Shown here piece after piece: positions 34,516-43,350 of a stretch of DNA of 64,000 nucleotides. This stretch comes from a beta proteobacterium L13 (GTDB taxonomy: Bacteria; Pseudomonadota; Gammaproteobacteria; Burkholderiales; Chromobacteriaceae). The stretch spans positions 62,001 to 126,000 of the forward strand of contig AMYZ01000003.1 of assembly GCA_000335715.1 (NCBI GenBank). Direction: 5' to 3'. The stretch's first letter is position 1. Every line of letters begins with the position of its first letter. The translations under genes were made by a program, and so were the position numbers. The notes under the pieces were generated by a model. That model had not been told where the DNA came from. It saw only the letters and a list, made by a program, of their open reading frames with translations, and made no database searches.

Positions 34516-34545
34516 ACAAGGGCAAGCCAGCCGGCTTGCCCTTGT
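34516..34545. terminator. Strong stem-loop between SRPBCC and rlhA genes
   Basis: ACAAGGGCAAGCC / GGCTTGCCCTTGT form a 13-bp perfect stem with an AGCC loop between convergent genes. It lacks a long T-run on either side. Confidence 0.7.
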
Positions 34546-34574
34546 ACGTTGGTGATGTGCTGGCGCCCTGCCCT

Positions 34575-34592
34575 GCGGCCAACGTTGGCCGC
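34575..34592. repeat. Fused head-to-head pair of the 10-mer repeat
   Basis: GCGGCCAACGTTGGCCGC is a perfect 18-bp palindrome made of two repeat copies sharing their last base position, 10 nt after the rlhA stop codon. It may help end the rlhA transcript. Confidence 0.65.
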
Positions 34593-34601
34593 GGGCCTGG
34601 T

Positions 34602-36590
34602 TTACGACGCCGGGCGCTGCTTGAAGAAGGTGATCGGCGCGGTGGCGGGGATGTCGCTTGGCGGCGGGGTTTTCAGGATGTGCTTTTTCATCTTGCCCAT
34701 CACGTGCATTTCGCACGGGCGGCATTCGAATTTCAGCGTGTAGGTTTCATCGCCGGATTTCAGCACCATGGGGTCGGCGCGTACCTGGCCCATCACGCCC
34801 TTCACGCCCTTGGCCTGCTTGGGGCATAGGTTGTAGGAGAAGCGCAGGCAGTGCTTGGTGATCATCAGGCTGACTTCGCCTTCTTCCTGATGCGCTTCGT
34901 AGGCCGGCTCGATCACTTCTACGCCGTGCTTTTTGTAGAAATCCCACGCCAGCGCGTTGTACACGTTGGCCAGGTAGCTCAGGTTTTGCTCGGGGAAGCG
35001 CGGTGCCGGCTGCAGCTCGGCTTTGCGCTGCGGGCGCGCCCATGCGGCCAACCTGGCGGCCTCCAGCTTTTCTACCGCGTCGCGGCGCAGGCCGTTGATG
35101 ACCGAGGCCGGCACGAACCACGGCTGCGCCAGCTGCAGCGCCACGTCGTGGGCGTAGAACAGGGTGTTGCCCAGCTTGGCCACGGCGTCGCGCAGGCTGC
35201 TTTCGGCGCGGGCGGGGTCCTTGGCCGGCTCCAGCGCTACGTTGGCCGCAGCGGTGGCGCTACAGCCGTCGGCGTCGGTCAGCGTCAGCGTCAGGCCGCT
35301 GGCGGTGTCGGCCAGCGTGGCCCATACGCCGATGCGGCGCTCGGCGGATTTTTTCAGCAGTGCCAGCTCCCAGGCGTGGTCGCGGTTGCGGCTGATGTCG
35401 GTACCGGGCTTCAGGCCGGCCAGTAACGCCGGGTCGTTGGGTACGCAGCGCCACAGCTTGTCGCCGCCCGGCACATGGCCGATCTGCTTGACGGTGTTGA
35501 GCTGCATGCCCACCACCTCGCGCTTTTTCATGAAGTTGATGCCGTCACCGTTGGCCATCTGTTCGGCGGTGGCGATGTCCACCCAGCCGTCGCCTACCTG
35601 GTGCACGGTGCCCAGCTGTACGCCTACAAATTTGGGCGAATCGAAGGCGCCGATGTCGATCTTGCGGCCGGTGGCAAAGTAGTCGGTGGCGCCACGGTGG
35701 AAGGTTTTGTCCGGGTCGGGCGTGAAGAAGATTTCGCTGCTGCCGCTGGCGGCCGGGGCCAGCTCGGGGCGGCGCTCGAAGATTTCGTCCAGCAGCAGGC
35801 GGTAGTGGGCGGTGATGTTCTTCACGTAGCTCACGTCCTTGTAGCGGCCTTCGATCTTCAGCGAGCGCACGCCGGCGTCCAGCAGCGCTTCCAGGTTGGC
35901 GCTCTGGTTGTTGTCTTTCATCGATAGCAGGTGCTTGTCGAAGGCCACCACGCCGCCTTTTTCGTCGGTCAGCGTGTACGGCAGGCGACAGGCCTGCGAG
36001 CAGTCGCCACGGTTGGCGCTGCGGCCGGTGTCGGCGTGGCTGATGTAGCACTGGCCGGAAAACGCCACGCACAGTGCGCCGTGGATGAAGTACTCGATGG
36101 CGGCCGGGTCGGCGCCTTCGTTTACCACCTGCGAGATCTTGGCGATCTGCGGGATGGTCAGCTCGCGCGCCAGCACGATCTGGCTAAAGCCGGCGTCGGA
36201 CAGGAAGCGGGCCTTGTCGGCGTCGCGGATGTCGCACTGGGTAGATGCGTGCAGCTGGATCGGCGGCAGGTCCATCTGCAGGATGCCCATATCCTGCACG
36301 ATCAGCGCGTCCACGCCGGCGTCGTACAGCTGCCAGATCAGCGTGCGCGCGGCGTCCAGCTCGGCGTCGTGCAGGATGGTGTTCAGCGTGGTGAAGATGC
36401 GCGCGTGGTAGCGGTGGGCAAACTGCACCAGCTGGGCAATGTCGGCCACGCTGTTACAGGCGTTGTGCCGCGCGCCAAAGCTGGGGCCGCCAATGTACAC
36501 GGCGTCGGCGCCGTGCAGGATGGCTTCGCGGCCGATGTCGATGTTTTTGGCGGGCGAGAGCAGCTCGACCTGGTGCGGCAACAGACTCAT
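34602..36590 (-). CDS. rlhA: 23S rRNA 5-hydroxycytidine C2501 synthase
   Basis: A 662-residue U32-family protein matching E. coli RlhA (YdcP) along its length. RlhA hydroxylates C2501 of 23S rRNA near the peptidyl-transferase centre and depends on iron and prephenate-pathway functions. Shared segments include VELLSPAKNIDIGREAILHG, GGPSFGARHNA, HASTQCDIRDADKARFLSDA, the cysteine-rich CYISHADTGRSANRGDCSQA, and the C-terminal LRFSYNLCPKQAKG and FECRPCEMHVMGKMKKHIL. The cysteines probably hold an Fe-S cluster. Older annotations call this family a collagenase-like peptidase. It is transcribed alone. Confidence 0.95.
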   Translation of the reverse strand: MSLLPHQVELLSPAKNIDIGREAILHGADAVYIGGPSFGARHNACNSVADIAQLVQFAHRYHARIFTTLNTILHDAELDAARTLIWQLYDAGVDALIVQDMGILQMDLPPIQLHASTQCDIRDADKARFLSDAGFSQIVLARELTIPQIAKISQVVNEGADPAAIEYFIHGALCVAFSGQCYISHADTGRSANRGDCSQACRLPYTLTDEKGGVVAFDKHLLSMKDNNQSANLEALLDAGVRSLKIEGRYKDVSYVKNITAHYRLLLDEIFERRPELAPAASGSSEIFFTPDPDKTFHRGATDYFATGRKIDIGAFDSPKFVGVQLGTVHQVGDGWVDIATAEQMANGDGINFMKKREVVGMQLNTVKQIGHVPGGDKLWRCVPNDPALLAGLKPGTDISRNRDHAWELALLKKSAERRIGVWATLADTASGLTLTLTDADGCSATAAANVALEPAKDPARAESSLRDAVAKLGNTLFYAHDVALQLAQPWFVPASVINGLRRDAVEKLEAARLAAWARPQRKAELQPAPRFPEQNLSYLANVYNALAWDFYKKHGVEVIEPAYEAHQEEGEVSLMITKHCLRFSYNLCPKQAKGVKGVMGQVRADPMVLKSGDETYTLKFECRPCEMHVMGKMKKHILKTPPPSDIPATAPITFFKQRPAS

Positions 36591-36663
36591 CTGGTACTTC
36601 CTGCGGTGGGTGGTGTGGCAAGGGGCGGAAGTATAGCGGAATCAGTTACTTGCGCAAATGCAC

Positions 36664-36897
36664 TCAGGCCTGCTGCAAGCGGGCGGCCAGGGTGTCTGCC
36701 AGCTCGGCCCAGTCGGCGTCGTCTTCCAGCGCCTGTTTGAGGAAAGCGGCCTGGGCGCTGGTCCAGAACGGCGCGTCCTCGATGGCGGTATCGGTGGGCA
36801 GCGGGTGGCTGGCAATGAAGGCGCCGATGTCGGCCGGGCTGTCCGGCAGGCCCAGCTGGGCAAACAGGGTGCTCAGGGTGTGAAGGCTGGTATCCAT
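36664..36897 (-). CDS. DUF2789-family protein
   Basis: A 77-residue helical protein of the DUF2789 family: LHTLSTLFAQLGLPDSPADIGAFIASH and FWTSAQAAFLKQALEDDADWAELADTLAARL. The function is unknown. The ATG at 36897 is preferred over one 12 codons upstream because the family begins here and GGAG lies 8 nt before it. Confidence 0.87.
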   Translation of the reverse strand: MDTSLHTLSTLFAQLGLPDSPADIGAFIASHPLPTDTAIEDAPFWTSAQAAFLKQALEDDADWAELADTLAARLQQA

Positions 36898-37018
36898 GGG
36901 GCAAGGCTCCGGCAGGTGGGAAGCTTTCAGCATACACGTTGGCCGCAGGAACTGTGGCGGGCGTATGGCACTCTATTTAATGCTGCAGTGTGCAGCCTTT
37001 GACGAACAGGAGACAGTA

Positions 37019-37360
37019 ATGCGCAAGCTTTGGATTGTGCTGGCAGCCAGTGCCGGCCTGGTGGCGTGTAGTGCCGAGCAGGCCAGCAAGCTGCAGCAAC
37101 AGGCGTCGGCGGCCATCGGCACCGCGCATCAGGTGGTACAGGATAGCAGCGCGCCGCTGGGCGAGCTGAAACAGCAGGCCAGCGCGGCGGTGGGCAGTGC
37201 CGGCAAGCTGAAGGAACAAGCCAGTGCCGCCCTGGGCGTGGCGCAGCGCGTGGGTGCGGCGGCGGCCATTCTGAACCCGGAGCTGGGCCAGCAGATAGAC
37301 GAGGCCAAGCAGCAGGTGGACGCGGTGAAACAGGCCGCCGACGCGCTGCAGGGCAAGTAA
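37019..37360 (+). CDS. Small alanine/glutamine-rich lipoprotein
   Basis: A 113-residue protein with a lipoprotein signal peptide (MRKLWIVLAASAGLVAC, lipobox LVAC, lipidated Cys17). The mature part is a long amphipathic helix with three related stretches of the form LKQQASAAVGSAG / LKEQASAALGVAQ, predicted to be coiled coil. AGGAG lies 8 nt before the ATG. No named family; the heptad-like repeats suggest a structural or adaptor role in the envelope. Confidence 0.78.
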   Translation: MRKLWIVLAASAGLVACSAEQASKLQQQASAAIGTAHQVVQDSSAPLGELKQQASAAVGSAGKLKEQASAALGVAQRVGAAAAILNPELGQQIDEAKQQVDAVKQAADALQGK

Positions 37361-37527
37361 GCGACGCTCACCAAAACGCTGATCCTGCGCGGCCTTGCCG
37401 TACGGTTTGTACCGGGCTTGTCGGCGCGTCTTGGCCAGGATGTGCTGCAAACTTTAGTGAGCGGTGCCACGTTTCTAGCCAGCCTACGCCCCTGCCATGC
37501 TGTGGCCGGGGCGTTTTGCTGCCGGTA

Positions 37528-38292
37528 CTACGGTGCTTTGCCCGCATGGGGTAGCAGCTGTTTTTCCAGCTGGGCGTAGCGGCCGCTTTGCCGCAGCAGC
37601 TGCAGGCCGCGGTTGAATGCGGCCAACTGTGCCGCCGCTTGCGGGCGCGCACGCGACAGCATCAGGCGGAAGGGGACGGTTTCGATGGGGGTGGGCAGCG
37701 TGGCAAGCTGGCTGCGTTCCTGTGCTGTCAGCTTGTCGCGGCGCAGGCTCCGGTACACGCTGCTGGCCATGGTCATGGCGGTCATGCGCCCGGCCAGAAT
37801 CATGCGCAGGCCGTTTTCGGGGCTTTCTACACGGTGGTATTCCACCCGCCCCGCGCGTTCCAGCTGCACCAGCTCGTGAAAGGTGCGCGAGCCCAGCGGC
37901 AGGGCCAGGTGGACGCCTTGCCACTGCTGGCGTAGCGGCCAGTCGGCCAATGGCTTGCCGGCGTGATGAATGATGATCTCGCGGTCCTGGAGAATGGGTT
38001 CGCTGAACAGGGCAAAGCTGTCGCGCAGCGGGGTCTGGCTCCAGACCAGCGAGCCATCGATATGGCCGCTGCGCACCATTTCTTCGGCGCGTTTCCACGG
38101 GTAGAAGCCGTAGCTTACCTGCAGGCCGCCCAGTACCGCTGCTTCGCTTACTACGGCTGAAGCGAAACCGTAACGTGGCAGCCTGGCGGACTGGTAGGGC
38201 GGCCATTCGCCATTGGCGAGCTGCAGGGTTTGCGCGTGGCTGGCGCAGAGGGTACTGATGAGCATCGCGAGTGCGAAAACAATCGATTTCAT
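37528..38292 (-). CDS. Family-3 periplasmic solute-binding protein
   Basis: A 254-residue secreted protein with a signal peptide (cleavage near SHAQ, residue 20) and the bacterial extracellular solute-binding family 3 fold (LQLANGEWPPYQSARLPRYGFASAVVSEA, GFYPWKRAEEMVRSGHIDGSLVW, SEPILQDREIIIHH). Members deliver polar amino acids to ABC importers, but no permease or ATPase is adjacent, so it may be an orphan. ATG 38292 begins the signal peptide. Confidence 0.88.
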   Translation of the reverse strand: MKSIVFALAMLISTLCASHAQTLQLANGEWPPYQSARLPRYGFASAVVSEAAVLGGLQVSYGFYPWKRAEEMVRSGHIDGSLVWSQTPLRDSFALFSEPILQDREIIIHHAGKPLADWPLRQQWQGVHLALPLGSRTFHELVQLERAGRVEYHRVESPENGLRMILAGRMTAMTMASSVYRSLRRDKLTAQERSQLATLPTPIETVPFRLMLSRARPQAAAQLAAFNRGLQLLRQSGRYAQLEKQLLPHAGKAP

Positions 38293-38373
38293 ATTGTCTG
38301 ACAATTTTAAGGTCGCGGCAGTATAAGCATGTTTTCGTTTGTTTTCAGCCAGTTACATGTGAAATCTATAAAT

Positions 38374-38405
38374 AAAAAGCGCTAGCTTGGGAGCTAGCGC
38401 TTTTT
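38374..38405. terminator. Bidirectional terminator between ftsK and the binding-protein gene
   Basis: AAAAAGCGCTAGC / GCTAGCGCTTTTT form a 13-bp stem with a 6-nt loop and T-runs on both strands. It lies 25 nt after the ftsK stop codon. Confidence 0.92.
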
Positions 38406-38429
38406 TTACAGGCCAGTGCTATCGAAAGC

Positions 38430-41333
38430 CTAATAATCCCGATCCGGTACCAGTACGGTGCGGTTGCCGTTGCTTTCCATGGCCGACACGATACCGGCGG
38501 CTTCCATGTCTTCGATCAGCCGCGCGGCGCGGTTGTAGCCGATGCGCAGCTGGCGCTGCACCGACGAAATGGACGCCTTGCGCGTTTTCAGCACAATGGC
38601 TACCGCCTCGTCGTACAGCGGGTCGGCCTCGCTGCCGGCCGCGGCGCGGCCCTTGGCGTCGGCTTGCTCGTCGTCGGCTACCGATTCGCCGGTGAGCAGG
38701 CCTTCCACGTAGTCCGGCTCGCCCCACTGCTTCAGGTCTTCCACGATGGCGTGTACTTCTTCGTCGGTGACAAACGCCCCGTGTACGCGCTGCGGGTAGC
38801 CGGTGCCCGGCGGCAGGAACAGCATGTCGCCCTGCCCCAGCAGGCTTTCAGCGCCCATCTGGTCCAGAATGGTACGGCTGTCGATCTTGCTGGACACCTG
38901 GAACGCGATGCGGGTGGGGATGTTGGCCTTGATCAGGCCGGTAATCACGTCCACCGACGGCCGCTGCGTGGCCAGAATCAAATGGATGCCGGCGGCGCGG
39001 GCCTTCTGCGCCAGGCGGGCAATCAGCTCTTCGATCTTCTTGCCAGCCACCATCATCAGGTCGGCAAACTCGTCTACCACCACCACGATGAAGGGCAGCG
39101 TGGCCAGCGGCTCCGGTGTTTCCGGCGTCAGGCTGAACGGGTTGCCCAGACGTTGGCCGCGTGCCTCGGCGGCGCGCACCTTGTCGTTGTAACCAGCCAG
39201 GTTGCGCACGCCCAGGTGGCTCATCAGGCGGTAGCGTTTTTCCATTTCGCCTACGCACCAGTTCAGCGCGTTGGCGGCCAGCTTCATATCGGTAACCACG
39301 GGTGCCAAGAGGTGCGGGATGTCGTTGTACACCGACAGCTCCAGCATCTTGGGGTCGATCATGATGAAGCGCACTTCGTCCGGCGTGGCCTTGTACAGCA
39401 TGGACAGAATCATGGCGTTCACGCCCACCGACTTGCCCGAGCCGGTGGTACCGGCCACCAGCAGGTGCGGTGCTTTGGCCAGGTCCATCACCACGGGTGC
39501 GCCGCTGATGTCCTGCCCCAGGGCCAGCGTGAGCTTGGAGGCGTTTTGCTGGAACACGTCGGCGCTGAAGATTTCCGATAGCCGGATCATCTGGCGCTGC
39601 GGGTTGGGCAGCTCCAGCCCCATGCAGGTTTTGCCGGGGATGGTTTCCACCACGCGGATGGACGCCAGGCCCAGCGCGCGCGACAGGTCTTTGGCCAGGT
39701 TCACCACCTGGCTGCCGCGTACGCCGACGGCGGGTTCCACTTCGTAGCGGGTAATCACCGGGCCGGCGTAGGCGTCTACCACCGCCACTTTCACCTTGAA
39801 CTCGGCGCACTTTTCTTCGATCAGAATGCCGCGTTCGATCAGGTAGTCTTCGCTCTGCACCGCCTTGTGTGTTTCGGGCGGGCGCAGCAGGTCCAGCGAG
39901 GGCAGGCAGGCGTCGCCGTATACCACGGGGATGGCGTGCGGCTTGGGCTGCGCGGCGGTGGCCAGGGTGTGCAGCGCCTGGCTGATGTGCGCGGCGGGTA
40001 CGGCGCTAGCTGCCGCCGGCTGGGCTGGCGCGGCCTGTGGGGCCTCGTCCAGCAGCTGCCATACCAGGCCAGGGTTGGCCGTAGCGGGTGCCACGGCGGG
40101 TTCGTTGTCGGCCTCGTCGTCCAGCAGGTGCCACACGATATCGCCGTGCTGGGTGCTGTGGTAGCTGGCCTGTGCGGCCGGGGTGTTGGCCGTGCTTACC
40201 GGCGTACTGTCGGCCTGCTGCGGCATGGTGGCGGGCTCGGCGCTGGCTGGCGTGCCGATGGCCTGGCGCAGGCGAACGCCCTGCCATACCGGCGGGGCTG
40301 CCGGTACGGCTACCGGCTGGCGCAGCTGTTGCCAGCGCGTGCCTGGCGGTGTGCTGGCGATGCCGGGCTCGGCTACGGGCGCCGCTGCCGGTGCGGGCTC
40401 ATCGTGGCTTGCCGCTTCGTTGGTAGCCTCTGCAGGCAAGGCAAAGTCGTCGTCCAGCACGAAGTCGTCTTGCTGCGGGTGCGCGGTGGCACTGTCTGGT
40501 GGGGTGTCGCTGCTGCTGGCCGGCTCGAACGCTGGCGTGACAGGCGCTTGCGGTGGCAGGGGCATGCCGGCGGCGCGGGCTTCTGCCGCGTGGCTGGCGC
40601 CACGCCAGTCGGCCTGGATCTCGGCAGGCGCGCTGGCGGCGGGCCGTGGTGCCTGGGCGTCGGCTTTGGCTTGGGCAAAGCTGGATTGTGGGCCGAACAG
40701 CGCGGCGGCGGCGCGTTCGCGCTCTTGCTGGGCTAGCGGTGATGGCGGCAACGGTGTGGACGCGCTGGCTTTTTTCATCACCGGCGTGGGCTGCAGGATC
40801 ACGGGCGGCAGCGGCGCGGGCTTGGCTGGCTGGCGGCCACTATGCAGCTGTTGCACGTTGGCGCGTACTTCGCGCGGGTCGATCAGCGGCAGGTCGCGCG
40901 GCTGGGGGACGGGTTTGCCGTCGTAGGCGGCGATCTTTTCGCGGCGGGTCAGGTCGCGGCGCAGGTTGCGCTGCACGTCGTCCAGGCCGATGACCGGCAG
41001 CTTGGCCGCGCTGCCTTTGTGGCTGGCGGGCGCAGGCTTGGGCTGGCGCTGGTAGCGTGGCAGCTCGCGCGGCAGCTTGTCGATAATTTCGGCTGGCGCG
41101 CTGGCTGGCTGGTGTGGTGGCGGTGCGGCCGCAGGGGTGATGCCAGGGTTGGCCGCAAGCGGTGGCGGCGCTAGTGGTGCACCCAGCGTGCGCCGTGGCG
41201 GCCGAGGCGTCATGGCTTCGGGGGTATCGTCGTGCGGCAGGGGGGCATCATGCCCGTGGGCGGCGCTATCGGCAGCGTCGTCTTCGTGCAGCACATGCTT
41301 GAGCTTGGTCAGCAGTTTGGAAAACTTCTCCAT
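38430..41333 (-). CDS. ftsK: FtsK-family DNA translocase without N-terminal membrane domain
   Basis: A 967-residue motor protein. The C-terminal half is a complete FtsK motor: alpha and beta domains with Walker A GTTGSGKS (628-635) and Walker [12 protein letters not shown] (750-760), [21 protein letters not shown], and the KOPS-reading gamma winged helix (about 903-965). The first 460 residues are rich in Pro and Ala, appear disordered and contain no hydrophobic helices, so the four-helix septal anchor of E. coli FtsK is missing. The repeated WHLLDDE / WQLLDEA motifs at about 401 and 425 may bind a partner. The ATG at 41333 was chosen; no upstream extension adds membrane segments. Confidence 0.95.
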   Translation of the reverse strand: MEKFSKLLTKLKHVLHEDDAADSAAHGHDAPLPHDDTPEAMTPRPPRRTLGAPLAPPPLAANPGITPAAAPPPHQPASAPAEIIDKLPRELPRYQRQPKPAPASHKGSAAKLPVIGLDDVQRNLRRDLTRREKIAAYDGKPVPQPRDLPLIDPREVRANVQQLHSGRQPAKPAPLPPVILQPTPVMKKASASTPLPPSPLAQQERERAAAALFGPQSSFAQAKADAQAPRPAASAPAEIQADWRGASHAAEARAAGMPLPPQAPVTPAFEPASSSDTPPDSATAHPQQDDFVLDDDFALPAEATNEAASHDEPAPAAAPVAEPGIASTPPGTRWQQLRQPVAVPAAPPVWQGVRLRQAIGTPASAEPATMPQQADSTPVSTANTPAAQASYHSTQHGDIVWHLLDDEADNEPAVAPATANPGLVWQLLDEAPQAAPAQPAAASAVPAAHISQALHTLATAAQPKPHAIPVVYGDACLPSLDLLRPPETHKAVQSEDYLIERGILIEEKCAEFKVKVAVVDAYAGPVITRYEVEPAVGVRGSQVVNLAKDLSRALGLASIRVVETIPGKTCMGLELPNPQRQMIRLSEIFSADVFQQNASKLTLALGQDISGAPVVMDLAKAPHLLVAGTTGSGKSVGVNAMILSMLYKATPDEVRFIMIDPKMLELSVYNDIPHLLAPVVTDMKLAANALNWCVGEMEKRYRLMSHLGVRNLAGYNDKVRAAEARGQRLGNPFSLTPETPEPLATLPFIVVVVDEFADLMMVAGKKIEELIARLAQKARAAGIHLILATQRPSVDVITGLIKANIPTRIAFQVSSKIDSRTILDQMGAESLLGQGDMLFLPPGTGYPQRVHGAFVTDEEVHAIVEDLKQWGEPDYVEGLLTGESVADDEQADAKGRAAAGSEADPLYDEAVAIVLKTRKASISSVQRQLRIGYNRAARLIEDMEAAGIVSAMESNGNRTVLVPDRDY

Positions 41334-41350
41334 GGCATCACTCTTCCGCT

Positions 41351-41539
41351 TTAGCGGGTCTTGTTCCAGCCGGCGATGGCGTCTTTCTTGTTGTCGGCTT
41401 GCGGGCCGATGGCGCTGCAGGTGCCTTGCCCTGCGTAGCGGGTGCACTGTACCCAGAAGCGGCGCGAGCCTGCCTTGACCACTTCGGCCGGGGCGCCGCA
41501 CTTGTTGCAGGGTTTCAGGCTGGTGGTATCGCTCATCAT
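41351..41539 (-). CDS. Lar-like small zinc-ribbon protein (62 aa)
   Basis: A 62-residue protein with [14 protein letters not shown], a later [17 protein letters not shown] and the ending [12 protein letters not shown]. Four cysteines in two pairs suggest one zinc ribbon. The Cx2C opening with the AIxxWN ending is the pattern of Lar-type restriction-alleviation proteins, usually phage-borne; the match is by pattern only. It is 17 nt upstream of ftsK and probably cotranscribed, which is unusual. Confidence 0.72.
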   Translation of the reverse strand: MMSDTTSLKPCNKCGAPAEVVKAGSRRFWVQCTRYAGQGTCSAIGPQADNKKDAIAGWNKTR

Positions 41540-41599
41540 GGTATTCCGGCAGGGTTAATCACCGGATGATACCGCAATTGCGCTGGCCAGCCGCTGGCC

Positions 41600-42703
41600 C
41601 TAGTCCAGAAAGAATTCTACCGGCAGCGTGAGGCTCAGCTCGTCCGGGCGCTCTGGCGGGATGCGCGGTAGCGGCGAGGCGCGCTGGACGGTGGCCAGGG
41701 CGGCGGCGTCCAGGCTGGCGTAGCCGCTGCTCTGGCTGAGCTGTACGGCCAGTACCCGGCCATCGCGGCCAACCTTCAGCAGCAGGTAAGCCACGCCTTC
41801 GGTGCCCTGGGCGCGCGCGCCTGCCGGGTACTGGCGGTAGCGTTCCAGCCGGGCCATGACCTGGGCCTCCCAGCTATGGCTGTTACCGCCACTGGCCTGG
41901 CCTGCGGGCAGCGAGGGGCTGGGCGGCGCGGCGGCGACGCTGTTGGTGGCGGCTGCCGCCGGTTTGGCCGCCGGGGCTTCGGGCGCTGGCGGGCTGGTGT
42001 CGCTGGCGGTGGCGGCATGGCGCGGGGCAAGGGCGATCGGGGTGGCGGCCGGGTTGTGTGTGTGCAGCAGCGGTGTGGCCGCAGTGCTGGCGCGGCGCCG
42101 TGGCGTGCTGGCCTGGCTGGCGGCCGTGACCCGGCTGGCGCTGCGCGTGGCTACCGGTGCGGGCAAGCTGGTGAGTGTCATCAGGCCGGGCTGCGCCAGG
42201 GCCAGCTGCTGTGGTGGGCGCGCAGCGTGGTGTAACAGCAGGCCAATGAGCATGGCGTGCAGGGCGAGCGTACACAGCGCCGCTCCCTGCCCTGCGCGCA
42301 GTGGCCAAGCCCGTGGCGTGTGCCCCGGGTAGCCGGGCTGGCGCAGCAGCCAGCCTGCCACCGCCAGCTGTAGCAGGGCTGCCAGCCATAGTAGCCAGCC
42401 GGGTGGCTGGCTGGCGGTGAGCGCCACAAAGCCCAGTGCCATGCCGACACAGGCGAGTGCCTTGGCATAGGGGGGAACCACGCGGTGCTGCTGCCACTGC
42501 CGTAGTGGCGGGCCCAGGCGCGGGTGTGCCAGCAGGCGGGCCGCCCACTGTGGCGAGCTGCGGCCAAAGCAGGCTAGCGCCAGCAGCAGGAACACTGTGG
42601 TGGGCATCAGCGGCAGCATGGCACCGATGCCGCCCAGCGCCAGCATCAGGCAGCCGGTGGCGTGCCAGGCCCAGCGCGCTGGCCGGGCATGGCTTACGCG
42701 CAT
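41600..42703 (-). CDS. Fusion of DUF454 membrane protein with TonB
   Basis: A 367-residue protein with two parts. Residues 12-122 are a full DUF454 (YbaN-type) inner-membrane protein: GCLMLALGGIGAMLPLMPTT, LALACFGRSSPQWAARLLAH and the helices that follow. Residues 140-158 form a TonB-like anchor (ALCTLALHAMLIGLLL, with the conserved His in the helix), followed by a Pro/Ala-rich spacer and a TonB C-terminal domain (about 290-367: YPAGARAQGTEGVAYLLLKVG, SSGYASLDAAALATV, PVEFFLD). It overlaps the haem oxygenase gene by 10 nt and should energise the adjacent haem receptor. No exbB or exbD is nearby. Confidence 0.92.
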   Translation of the reverse strand: MRVSHARPARWAWHATGCLMLALGGIGAMLPLMPTTVFLLLALACFGRSSPQWAARLLAHPRLGPPLRQWQQHRVVPPYAKALACVGMALGFVALTASQPPGWLLWLAALLQLAVAGWLLRQPGYPGHTPRAWPLRAGQGAALCTLALHAMLIGLLLHHAARPPQQLALAQPGLMTLTSLPAPVATRSASRVTAASQASTPRRRASTAATPLLHTHNPAATPIALAPRHAATASDTSPPAPEAPAAKPAAAATNSVAAAPPSPSLPAGQASGGNSHSWEAQVMARLERYRQYPAGARAQGTEGVAYLLLKVGRDGRVLAVQLSQSSGYASLDAAALATVQRASPLPRIPPERPDELSLTLPVEFFLD

Positions 42704-43287
42704 CCGTACACCTGGTCCAGGTGCTGGTTCATCAGGGTGAAGGCGGCTTTGGCGCCGGCGGTCACGCGCGCTTCGGTGTTGGCATCCAGTGCCAGGGCAT
42801 CCAGCGCTTGCGTGAAATCACGCCAGTGGCGGGCGCGGCCGTCGGGGTGGCCGCCCAGGTGGCGGGCGCCTTTTTCGTCGGACAGGCCGAGTGCCTGCGC
42901 CATTTTCAGCAAGATGGCGGCGCCCAGCTTGCTGCCTTCTACCACGTATAGCCAGCCCATGGCGGTGGCCACGTCCAGCTGGCTGTCGATAGGGGCTGTT
43001 GCGCTGCGGCTGGGTAGCGGGCAGCCCAGGTCGTCCAGGTCGGCGGCGATCAGCGCGTGGCGGCGGCGGCTGGCCAGGTCGTCAAACAGTGCAGCCAGGC
43101 CGGGGTTGTCGTACAGCGCGTCGGCGTCGCGCAGGAACAGGTATTGCGCCTGCAGGAACTGGCGGTAGTGGCTGTGGCTGGCAAAAGGGCGATAGGTCAT
43201 GATGCGCTGGTCCAGCGCGTCATGAGTGGCGTGGGTGGCGGCTTTCAGGCGCTGGGTGCGGCTGAGGGTTTGTCCGGTGATGGTCAT
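42694..43287 (-). CDS. hemO: Biliverdin-producing haem oxygenase
   Basis: A 197-residue cytosolic enzyme that opens haem to biliverdin, CO and free iron. It fits the bacterial HemO/PigA group: the proximal-histidine helix LKAATHATHDALDQRI (His22 is the likely ligand), YRQFLQAQYLFLRDADALY and the distal-helix motif GWLYVVEGSKLGAAIL. It lies between the haem receptor and the TonB fusion on one transcript, so iron is released from imported haem. No haem ABC importer is present here. Confidence 0.95.
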   Translation of the reverse strand: MTITGQTLSRTQRLKAATHATHDALDQRIMTYRPFASHSHYRQFLQAQYLFLRDADALYDNPGLAALFDDLASRRRHALIAADLDDLGCPLPSRSATAPIDSQLDVATAMGWLYVVEGSKLGAAILLKMAQALGLSDEKGARHLGGHPDGRARHWRDFTQALDALALDANTEARVTAGAKAAFTLMNQHLDQVYGCA

Positions 43288-43350
43288 GCTGCTTTCTTTC
43301 TGGTGTGGTGGGGGTTGGCCGCAGGCGGCGGCCGGCAGAGTGGTTGATCC

